Positions 43,871 to 54,265 of a stretch of 64,000 bases of DNA are shown one piece after another. Position 1 is the stretch's first letter. Each line of letters starts with the position of its first letter. A program made the translations under genes and the position numbers. Origin of the DNA: Myrmaecium sp. VS I D KN 1 (lineage: Eukaryota; Ascomycota; Dothideomycetes; Valsariales; Valsariaceae); the NCBI GenBank assembly GCA_019775845.1, contig JADQAV010000015.1, forward strand, positions 806,001 to 870,000, written 5' to 3'. The notes below the pieces were generated by a model, which was not told the origin of the DNA, made no database searches, and saw nothing but the letters and a program-made list of their open reading frames with translations.

Positions 43871-46608
43871 GTTGGCGGCGGGGACGGTGCTGGTCCGTTG
43901 GTAGGCGCGAAGCGGGAGGATCAAGCGTGGCGCCGCCACAGGCGTGAGCAAGTCAGGGAGAGTACGATGGAGAGCCGCGGAGCGCGAGAAAGCGTGGAGG
44001 ACGCCTGGGGATATGTATGTATTGTACAATGCGGGGAGAGGAGGTCGGGGGAGGTGCGATGAAAGGGGGGACGCGCAAGAAATGAGGCTGTGGGGATTGG
44101 AGAAGGATGAAAGGGATTGAAAGCGTGTGGATCCATCAGTCAGGCTGGTGAATGACATCACGAAACTTCGCTGCCAGCGTCTTTCACTTCCGCGGCGCGC
44201 CGAGTTCCGAGTAACATCAAGTTGCCTAGGGTACCTGACCTGGCCAACGCTACTCGGAGTACAAGGCGGGATCTACTCCCGTCCCTATCGCGAGCCTCTC
44301 TGAATGCCGCCGGAACAATGCATGACCGTCGGGCATCCAAATACCTTACCGCCCGAATACAGGGACAAAAAATGCTCCGGTCGGATGCGCTGCGCTGCAG
44401 GTGGAATTGAAGATCTTGTGCGCTTATGTCAGCTTCCAGGAGAGAAAAGGACGCGCACTGCAGCCTTGCCAAGGATAATGGTTTCTGCTGCACCGACTGG
44501 GTACCTCATCGTCGCTGTGGTTCTCGTGCCTTCGAGCGACCTCGTCTCGGTTTTATGCTGGGGCGTGCTCGTGACACCGGACTATGAGAGGATGGTGGCA
44601 TGCGAAGATGGCCGTTTGCTCCGGAAGAGAAGGGTAGACTTCCATTTCCCCACGAGTCAGAAGAACATGTGGGAGAGAGGAAGACTTGGACTGTGACTGA
44701 ACGGACGCTTGCTTATATTTAGGAAAGGGTTCAAGCGACAGCTGGGGACGGCTCGCATACGAAAATTGGAGAACGCGTCCTAGTTGTCCATCACGTGAAT
44801 TCGCTGACTCCTGTGACTTGTTGCAGTCGAATGCCTACCGCGCTCCATGGAGATTCCGTCAGATCGGCTGGGGCCGTGTCCGCAGCGGCGGCAGTGGCAC
44901 AGTGGCGAGTTCCGGATTGTCCGCTAGAGCCGTTAGTCGCCTTCTTGCCGGACGGCTGAAACACACAACGCGGGAAGTTGCAGTATTTCACGTGCTGGGA
45001 GCGACATCATCTCCACAATTCCCGCATGCCAGCGGCTGCGCAAGGCCTAGCGAGCGTGGTAGTACCTACGTAAGGATGACGGATGTTTTTGTCGATGGAT
45101 GAATGCAAGTGCCGGCGTGGGGAAGTGCGCGATTGGGGTCGGGTTCAGGATTGCGAAGACGAGACGGAGAGGAAGGTGAGGGCAGGTGAACAGGATAAAG
45201 AAGGGAAAAGGATGAGATGAGGAAGGATTTCACGGCATCGTATGAGTTCGTCCGCGTCGGCTCGTTCGAGAGTCGACAGTGACGGGAAGGAAGGCGGATA
45301 CCAAAGGGAGGGGAAAAAAGGCGGGGTTGACCTTGAACGGTCCCTCCGCCTCGGAATCGCTGATGCCCGCATATCATGGACTGTTTGGACTGTGATTGAT
45401 GAGGTTGTATCTACTTACATTTCATTATGATCATGTATACTCGTAGACAGTACCTACTGGTATGGTTGGCTCACGTTCTTAGTGGCCGTTTGGGCTGGAC
45501 TGCATGCGTGTGATAATTAGAGCAGGAAATACCATATCTACATACTCCAGAGTAGCGCTATTTACATCAGGCAGCAATGAATATATTATATATTCCACAG
45601 GACTCACTCAATAGGACGAGAGTACCTAAGTACCGTACCAGCTACCTTAGGTCACTGCAGGAGTACCTTCATACTACTCACATCAGGTACCTTGCCATAT
45701 CTAGTACGCCGTAGCAGGGACCAGACATACCAACGGAGGTTGTTTGTACAGACAGACACTGCAAGGTACAGGTACAGGGCTAAGGTACCTAGGTGTAGTT
45801 ATCCGAGGCTCACAAGACGATCGAATCATGAGTACATACAGAGTAGTACCTGTGTTAGACTGCAGAGACAGACGTAGTTGTGCTGGTGAGAGATGAGGCA
45901 AGCATTAAACTACTCCTATGATTTATTACAAACGGAAGATGGGTCAATCAAGGTCGCGAGTGATTGAAGTGAGTGAATCTGAATGACGGGAGTGAGTGAA
46001 TGCATGGTGGGTCTCTGCCGTGATTGGCCTGTGAGAAGTCGCCGCTAGAACGGGTGGTCAAGTGCATCGATCGCGTTCGGGAGGTGAGAAAAATGAAAAA
46101 AATATCGTTGCAGTGACGTGAGGTGCCCGTGCCCCGTGCCCAGCGAAAGAGTGGCCGCCCCGCCCCGCCTCTCGCCTCTTGACTTGACTACCTTACCGGA
46201 GCACACCTATGGAGTAGTAATTACTGGACCTTACCTAGGGCTCTCTCTTCCCGGGGTCTAATACAAGTACGATTGACGACCACCTCAACACCGCGCTCGC
46301 TGCCGCTTCCATTCCCTTCCACACCCGCCCTTTCCCTGTCCGACCCTTCTTCTCCTCATCCTCATCCTCCTCTTCCTCATCCTCTTTCTCTTCCTCCTCC
46401 TCTCCTCTTCCTCTCCAGAACGTCATCGACGACGGCGACGTCGACCGCACGCACCTAGCACAGTACCTATCTCACCTCACCTCACCTCACCTTGCCGTCC
46501 TCGCTATTCTTTGCTGTCCCCGCACCCGCCTTCCTCCCCTCTCCCGCTCTTCCCTCGTCCTCTCTCCCCTCTCCACCTTTCCCACTCACGCCGGCTTGAC
46601 CTCGCATC
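43871..46608. promoter_or_regulatory. Long divergent intergenic region upstream of the Sfk1-like and TslA-like genes
   Basis: 2.7 kb without a gene I can support; the frame at 44304-44696 resembles no family. A GTAC/TACCTA-rich stretch covers about 45420-45860. A CCTCATCCTC microsatellite lies at 46350-46410, and a TCACC repeat at about 46470-46493. The last 120 bases are CT-rich and contain several CCCCT boxes, which in yeast are stress-response elements; in such CT-rich DNA this may be chance. Confidence 0.5.
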
Positions 46609-49465
46609 ATGTCGACCTTTGTGGTGTCTCTGTGAGTGTTCCGCAACTGCCTGTCGCGGTTGAGATGCGGCACAACCTATTGCCTGCTGCTGCTGACTGC
46701 CCTCCAGTTTCCTACCATACACGGTCGATTTCCATGACCTGCCTACCCCACCGCGACGACCGAGTCCACCTCCTCGTCTGCCCAGCCGGACTGAGCCCCT
46801 CCAGGATCTGTCGGACAAGACAGCTACGCTCTTCCCCGAGCCAACGCCTCCCGTCACCCCTGCGAATCATGCCGACCATGCCGATTTTTTCTCCCAGGTC
46901 CAGCCCAGCGCTGCCACACACTTCCCTAAGCCCCACAACCCCCGCGCCTTGGTCCGCAGCGACGCGCATGTTCCCGACTGGGGCAGCGGCCTCATATTCA
47001 ACCAGCCACGTGCACGCGCTAGCCAGGCTCCGCCAGAGACCGTCCTGGAGTACGCCAAGGTACAGGATCGAGAGCACGGCCGGAAGCAGTCCATTTCCCG
47101 CAAGCCGACCAAGGGCAAGAGCCACTCGCGAGAGCAGAGCGGCGAGAGGTGGGGTGAGCAATGGACGATAGAGCCAGCAGTGCAAGGAAACGGAGGGCTG
47201 GCCAATGCTGTACGTGCCGCGGTCGATGCCGGTACTATGAAGGACATCATCTGGGTGGGAACCATTGGTTTCCCCACAGATGCTCTGGATGACAGCAAGA
47301 AAGAGGAGATCTACGAGAAGCTTGTGGGTGAATACGATGCGCTTACGGTCTGGGTGAAGGACAGCGACTTTGACGGTCACTACTCTCATTATTGCAAGAC
47401 CATCCTGTGGCCGGTCTTCCATTATCAAATCCCGGACCATCCCAAGAGCAAGGCCTACGAGGATCACTCGTGGAAGTTCTACGTCAACTTGAACCAGGCC
47501 ATGGCTGATGAGATAGTCAAGAGCTATAAGCGCGGAGACGTCATCTGGATCCACGATTACCACCTCTTGCTTCTTCCCGCCATGATTCGACAGAGGCTCC
47601 CTGATGCTCAGATTGGCTTTTTCCTCCATACCGCCTTTCCATCCTCCGAGGTATTCCGTTGCCTGGCTTCTCGCCAGGAACTTTTGGAAGGCATGCTTGG
47701 TGCCAATTTGGTCGCTTTCCAGACTAAGGAATATGCATACCATTTCCTCCAGACGTGCAGTCGCATCCTCACAGTCGAAGCTACTTCTGACGGGGTACAG
47801 TTGGAGGACCACTTTGTAAACGTCATGTCCTTGCCTATAGGCATTGATCCCAAGGGACTGCAACTCGCACGGGAAGAGCCCCAAGTCTTGGAATGGATCA
47901 AGGTGATGAAGGAGCGCTACCAAGGGAAAAAGCTGATCGTAGCCAGAGACAAGCTTGACCATGTGCGCGGAGTAAGGCAGAAGCTTCTGGCATTCGAGTT
48001 GTTCCTCAACAAATATCCAGAATGGCGAGAGAAGGTTGTAATGATCCAGGTTGCTACTTCGACCACCGAAAATGCCGAATTGGCAGCCACCGTGTCAGAC
48101 ATCGTCACTCGCATCGATTCTGTTCACTCAACTCTTGCTCATCAGCCTTTGGTCTTCCTTCGGCAGGATATCTCCTTCTCTCAGTATCTTGCCCTCCTTT
48201 CGGTAGCCGACGCCCTAATGGTCACGAGTCTTCGCGAAGGTATGAACCTGACATCTCACGAGTTCATCTTCTGCCAGGATGGCAAGGCGAGCGAGAAGAA
48301 GTATGGACCTGTAATCCTAAGTGAATTTACCGGCAGCGCTTCCATATTCGAAGGGCAGGAGCTGTCGGTGAATCCATGGGATTATCAGAAGTGTGCTGAG
48401 GCGATCAAAATCGCATTGGAGATGGATCCGAAGGAAAAGGAGAGGCGCTACAATAAGCTCCGGGATATTGTCATGCACCAGACAGGTGAACACTGGGCTA
48501 CGGAGCTGGTCCGGTCACTGGCTTCCGTCCATGAAGAGCATCTCAAGCGCAGTACGATGTCGATTCCTCGCTTGTCTTTCAGCCAGCTCGCTCAGCAGTA
48601 TAAGAGTGCCGAGAAGCGTCTGTTCATCCTCGACTATGAGGGCACCTTGGCAAACTACGGCGCCGTCAACAACGTCGTGGTTACCAGTCCGCAGCGCGTT
48701 ATCGATACGCTGAACGACCTCATCTTAGACGAGCGGAATATTGTCTACGTCATGAGCAACCGCACCCCAGAGGAGCTGGAGCTTATCTTCAGTCGCGTGC
48801 CCAACTTGGGCTTGATTGCTGAAAATGGCTGCTTCCTCCGCGAGTTCGGACAGGACGAATGGGAGGCGTATGCTGATAGCGAGAAGACAGCTGTCTGGAA
48901 GGAAGCCGTGAAAGGCATCCTACAATACTACCAAGAGCGCGTGGAGAACAGCTGGGTAGAAGAACGCCATTGCTCCCTCGTTTTCCACTACGAGTCGACA
49001 CCCGACCACGAAGGTGCTGTTCGTCAGGCAGGCGACTGCGCGAACCACATCAACGATGCGTGCGAAAGCCAGCGCGTGCGGGCCATTCCTGCCAAGGATA
49101 CGATCTCGATTGAGCCGCAGGACTTTGATAAGGGCACGGCTGCAGCACACCTCCTTAGCAAACTTCAGCGTAAGAATGCCGACGTCAAGGAGAGCGCTGT
49201 CCCTGATTTCCTCCTTGTCGCCGGCAATGACCGTGACGATGAGGTGATCTTCCGCTGGGCGAACGAGAAAGGCGAGGAAGGTGCTTTCAAGAGCGTCACC
49301 ACTGTCAGTGTCGGTGTGCGGAACACTGTTGCAAAAGCCACTCTCACCCAAGGCACGACTGGTAAGTCAATGCGTAGGCCGTATCGGGAATCAAAGTCGC
49401 GTGCTAACATTCCTCACTCAGGGCTGGTCTCTGTTCTCCAACGCCTAGCGAAACTCAGCGCCTGA
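46609..49465 (+). CDS. Trehalose-6-phosphate synthase complex regulatory subunit (TslA/Tsl1/Tps3-like)
   Basis: Model: exons 46609-46631, 46708-49361 and 49422-49465, 906 residues. The 23-bp first exon gives MSTFVVSLFLPYTVDF after splicing. The N-terminal region is disordered. A GT20 glucosyltransferase-like domain spans residues about 165-590 (GTIGFPTDA, VIWIHDYHLLLLP, FFLHTAFPSSEVFR), followed by a HAD trehalose-phosphatase-like domain at about 640-900. Key residues are changed in both. The synthase loop VDRLD-IKG is here ARDKLDHVRG (Lys near 423), and DGMN is EGMN (near 518). The phosphatase nucleophile motif DxDGT is LDYEGTL (Glu near 652), and the GDD motif is GND (near 848). Active Tps1 and Tps2 keep these, so this is most likely a non-catalytic scaffold subunit of the cytosolic trehalose synthase complex. 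The last intron has a GCTAAC branch site. Confidence 0.88.
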
Positions 49466-51470
49466 GAGGCTGAGCCCCTTAAGATCCTGGCTCATTGGCG
49501 CCTCTTCCTTTCCTTCAGCAGGCCTCGACTTACATACCCTTGGCTTTCCAGCCTGGGTCAGAGCCCTGCCAGGACGTAAAGGGTGTATCTTTCAGAGAAA
49601 CATGATTTACGTGACGAGCAAAAAAGGTATCAGAGCATGAACGGTTTGTGGTTATGGCAAGTTCCGACGAGGAGAAAAGAACGACACGACCAAGCATATC
49701 GAAAGGGGTACGACGAGATGTACTGAATCTGCCATTTTCTTGTTGTCAGGTTGGATGTGGCTCGATCATCTGCGCGCCTCTTCCCACTTCCTCCCCTTTT
49801 CTTTTTTTTCGCACGACTTGATGCTTCTATCATTTTTGCAACGATATTAGACCGGAGATCCTGATTCAAAAGAAATCCATCAATCTTATACCGATATAAA
49901 TGCCAGACTGCTTTGATTGTTTACGCCCGCTCGTTCTTGCTGTCGTCCTAGTGTATATGGAGATACCCTTACTCCTACTTATGACCTGACTATATTAACG
50001 GACTACTCTCTATTTCTTCTTTTCTGTTGTTTTGGGTCATTTCTTTGGAAGAAAGATGGAGGGAGAATAGTCAGCATGATCTGTAGACATACATGATATC
50101 CCACGTATGTACCCTCTCCCCATCCCTCTCCCAGTCATAGTTAGGCCCGATGATCATCATATCAATAGGTCAGGTAACAATGCATTGGGTTTCGTTGGGT
50201 TTTCCGCACGCCCACCCACCCCATTCTCCGGGTTTCTTTGGGTACGATTGGGTCGGGTCTGGTTGGGTTGGTTTCGCCCAGAGCAAACCCAATTTCCATC
50301 CATCAGTCGTGATGTTTATCGAACGGGACGTAGCAATTGCCGACAGGGCGTTGGTCGACGGCGATGACACATGACCCCTTTAACCGGAACCAAACGCGTG
50401 ACGAAAAACTAAGGGAAAGAAGTAAATGGCGGATGCCATATAATAAAAAGAAGGAAACTACCGTATCCCCTTCCTCCTTCCCCTCTGGATCTCACTTTCT
50501 CAACCCAACCATAACCCTGAACTTCCCTCCTCCGGGAAAGTATTCTATAAGAGAGATAAAAGGAGGATCCATGGCTGTTTGTGCATTGTGCGAACACCAC
50601 ACTCTCTGAAGGAAGAGAAGAATTCGAACCCTTACGGTTTCAAAGCAAAGATTCGATTGGCGCGAGAGAAAGGGCGCATGCACGCACCCGTAAAGGGCGA
50701 ATAGGGAGCCGTGCTGACTCCGCCTTTCCTTATCATATCAACCAAGAGAGAAGTGAAATGGAAAAAACAATGACACAGTCCTTTCTAGAGAAAAGCAAAG
50801 GAAAAGAACTCCCTACAACCAAAAGAAAAACCCCTCAAATAACAAATCCCGGAAGAAAGAGCCCAGAAGAGCAATAAAGACAAGCAGAAATGGGTATGTG
50901 TATGGTGTACATGAAAACTCTGTTGCTCGCAAAGGCAAAAAGGTGGTGGTAAACTCCTGTCATGAGCTGGAATAACTCTACCGCTCGAATGGCAAAGCAT
51001 TCCGAGACAACAAGCGGCAGTCATTGCTCTCCCTCCCCTCATCCTCTCCCGAGAATGCAGTGGTGTCGCTTGTTCTTTTGGATTGAGAAGCACAATGTTA
51101 TGAGTTGCCCTCCGTTTGCGCTTACTTTAGTCAGAACTCCTCACAAACGCCGGGTGATGCAATGGATCATCGCAAATGTTGGAAGTAGGAATCGTTTGTG
51201 AAGAAACCGGTGATTTGGCCTGGATCTCTCTAGGACAGATTCCATTGGATGGCGATGTCTACTCGGACAATCCTCCATAGGCAGGCAAACAAGCAGGCAG
51301 GCAGAGTTGGCTCAGACAAATGCTATATGGCAGGCGGACAGAGAGAAAAAGAGCTCGGATAAAATCGGAAGATACGTTCTGCGGAGAAGCGTAAATCATA
51401 CCGATTCTGCAGGCGGCCAGGAGAGATTCGTGCTGAGACAGACTTACGTCCAACCGAGGCATCCATCGCG
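49466..51470. other. Convergent intergenic region
   Basis: 2 kb between convergent genes, without a credible gene. A GGGTTT/TTGGGT-rich stretch lies at about 50184-50300. A B-box-like GGTTCGAATTC on the minus strand near 50625 is not accompanied by an A box, so no tRNA is called. Confidence 0.55.
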
Positions 51471-52031
51471 TCATGTTTTGCGGCCGCTCGGTATCAGCGT
51501 CGACTGGCCTTTGCCCGACCAGACGCTACCGCCGACGGCCCTGGAGATGCCTACGCCCAATCCGACGGCGGCAGCGATCACAGTCAAGGCGATCAGAACC
51601 TTGCACCACGTCTTCTGAGTCCGACTCATGTTGCGCATGGGATTGCAGCCGCCCTTCGCGGCCTTGCGTGCTTTTGCCTTCTCTTGGAGCGTCTGCCTTG
51701 ACGGCCACATGGTGCATTCCTTTACGCGACCGTCCACCGAGATCTTATTCGGTTGATTCGTGGAGGCGGCGGAGATCGGGACGCCAGCTTCGAGATCGAC
51801 CGTCAGGTGGTCGCGGCTCCGGTCCCTCTCCTTTGAATCCATGGACCGGCGAAGATCCGGGTGCTGGTAGAATGGGCTGGATGGATCGATGTCCTCTTTG
51901 TTTGGAGTAGCCAGCATGGAATCGACCTCGGAGGGGGGATGGGATTGACAGGCGGCCAAGTCTAATCGGGGATTGCGATCCGGCTGCGGTTGGATGAAAG
52001 CCGCGCCGAACGTTGTCTTCTCGTTTGCCAT
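51471..52031 (-). CDS. Single-pass membrane protein of unknown function
   Basis: Single exon, 186 residues, ATG at 52031 (MANEKTTFGAAFIQ). The first 145 residues are hydrophilic, with DPSSPFYQHPDLRRSMDS, an acidic-basic stretch (KERDRSRDHLTVDLEAG) and a Cys-containing basic block (KARKAAKGGCNPMRNMS). One hydrophobic helix follows (WCKVLIALTVIAAAVGLGVGIS), then a short tail. With positive charge before the helix, a cytosolic N terminus is likely. I recall similar small proteins in filamentous fungi but no function. Intron use is possible near the C terminus but not needed. The region upstream of its start is strongly purine-rich on the plus strand (its own template is CT-rich, like other leaders here). 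Confidence 0.7.
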   Translation of the reverse strand: MANEKTTFGAAFIQPQPDRNPRLDLAACQSHPPSEVDSMLATPNKEDIDPSSPFYQHPDLRRSMDSKERDRSRDHLTVDLEAGVPISAASTNQPNKISVDGRVKECTMWPSRQTLQEKAKARKAAKGGCNPMRNMSRTQKTWCKVLIALTVIAAAVGLGVGISRAVGGSVWSGKGQSTLIPSGRKT

Positions 52032-54265
52032 GGTGGAGAGACGGTGACGGTGTAGTGCGGCAGTGCGGTCCAACAAGGTGCCAAGGTGGGATGGCCCACG
52101 TGGATGAGCTGCCGCGGCGACAGGTGAGAGAGGTGCGCGTGGGGGCGACTAGCCTGTAGATCGGGTATCGGTGGTAGAATACTATGTGATTCGGAAGAAT
52201 CAAGATGTAAGGGCAGTGTGATGTCGAAGCAAAGACGTGAAGAGGTAGAGTCTATGCGAATGCAGCGATGGGTAAAAGAGTGTATGAGCGCCTGTAGTTT
52301 TGTATGACAGTGCAAAGTAGGAGAAGGTGAGCTGAGGACGTGAACTCGCAGCAGCTTTTCGTCCGGCGGCAGCTGTTGGAAGGTTCACCACTTTTGCAGG
52401 GAGATAGTAGAGGGAAAGTGAGCGAAGGCGAAAGAGAGGGAGGGAGAGAGGGAGGGGGGAAGAGAAATCAGGCACAGAGAGGAAATATGGAAAGGAGAGA
52501 AAGAGGGAAGTTTAGCGAAGAGAGAGAAGGAGAAGGGAGGATAAGGAAGGAGGGCGGGAGGGAAGGAGGGAGGGAAGGGGGGCAGCAGATGGGGAAGGAG
52601 GAGGAGGAGGAGGAGGAGAGCACTAGACACACACACACATGGCAGGCACAGGCACACAGGCACACACAGGCACAGGCACAGGCACAGATTACAGACTGCC
52701 GATTGCAAATGGCGGGCTGCAGGCTGGAACGGGCGCGGGGCTGCAGGGGTGGAACGGTTGCTGGTGGTTAGTGGTTGGTGGTTGGATGGAGCCGACATGC
52801 AGCTGCAGGTTCAGGTCCAGGTGGTGCAAGGTTCACATTGCGCTGCTGGACTGGCCTGCTGGACTGGCCTGAGGGGAGTGAATGGAGTCTGGCCTCGTTA
52901 GAAGATTAAAAGTAGGTAGGAAAGCTGAAGATATCCATACGCAAACGCCACCACACACTCATGCGAACACATGCAGTGAGTAGCCAGTAAGTACCTATTT
53001 GCTACTGTTCATCCACTACTCCGACCTCTGATCGATATCTCAAATGATAGTCGTACTCACTGTCAATGCTACGGCGCAACGTACGGCACGAGCACTGGAG
53101 CATGCGTAGGACAACTGATTGATGTAGTTTCAAGTACATATACACTCACATATGTTCAGTTCGCATCAACCCTCACATCAGAATCTTCTACCTCCTCCAT
53201 CTCCCTTGTACCGTATCGTACCTACCGTACAGTACATACATCTCCACTAGGTACACCGAGACTTCTTTAAGTTCTCTTCTTCCCCCGTCCGTGCGTGACC
53301 GATGCCCCTGATCCCTGAGATCCCTACAATAGCAGCAGCCTACTATCACTATAAAAGGTGAATGTAGTGCGTAAATTACGCGTGATCACTTAATTACATT
53401 TGTCAGAACCATCATCACCGTTCAAAACGTCAAACGACGGATCCTTCCCGCCGCTGCCCTGCCCCTTCTTCTGTTCTGGAGTGGACCGGGCCTATCTCTA
53501 CATCACTATACTACATATGTATGTTGTAACTACTGCAGTGATCCATGATCGTTTGAAACACATCCCAAAGTCGCTTACTAGATTTCTGCAAACAGTACCT
53601 AAGCGAACGACTTCCTCTTTTCCACCATCACCTTCGTAAGCCGTTCTTTCCATTGGAAGTATTCTTACCTGATCATCTCATCTCTCAATCCCCTCCCTTT
53701 CCTCTCCTCCACCTCTCCTCCACCTCTCCTTTCCTTACCACGCCACACCATACCATCCTTGTACCACACCACGCCACCCCACCTCTAGCCTTCCGCAGCG
53801 CAAAAAGCACGGACACGGGACACGATGCAGTTGGTTAGTCCTTCTCCAAGCCACCCCAAACGGCCCGGCCTTCGTTGTTACAGCCCGGTGGAGCCGCCGA
53901 AGATAATGCTGCCGTCCTCGCCCCACCTCGCGAACCTCAGCCTCCCATAGTGGGCGTGCGGGTGGTGTGCGTGGTGTGTATGTGTATATGTGTGTGTGTG
54001 TGTTTGTATCGCTGTCACTGTCCTGTGAGGGATACAGTATCAACATCAAAACTGGTCATATTATACTGGACACGACTTGCTTTCGCATAACAACTCGACC
54101 TGTTTGTGCTCTATCCAATTCTTCTGTCGAGATGGGCCACGACAGAAACTCGATGCGAAGCGGCCTAAATGCCCAGATACGTATCTACAAACTCGGTCAA
54201 CCCTTTCATCCTAGGTACTGTACTGTGCAAAAGACTACCCAAGCCGCTTATTTCCCAGCTGCTAC
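52032..54265. other. Intergenic region with microsatellites
   Basis: No credible gene. 52385-52620 is a long GA-rich tract with GGGA and GGA repeats. 52625-52690 is a CACAGG/CACACA microsatellite. A GTAC/TACC-rich patch lies at 53205-53255, and a TGTGTG tract at about 53965-54005. The first few hundred bases serve as leader and promoter of the minus-strand membrane-protein gene. Confidence 0.6.

Noticed and set aside
46530-46575. CCCCT stress-response elements before the TslA-like gene
   Set aside because: They lie in a uniformly CT-rich leader where the word is expected by chance; kept only as a remark.
46712-47962. 416-codon minus-strand frame opposite the TslA-like gene
   Set aside because: Shadow of the GT20-domain exon on the other strand.
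50600-50700. Possible tRNA on the minus strand (B-box-like GGTTCGAATTC)
   Set aside because: No A box and no acceptor or anticodon stem pairing at the right distance.
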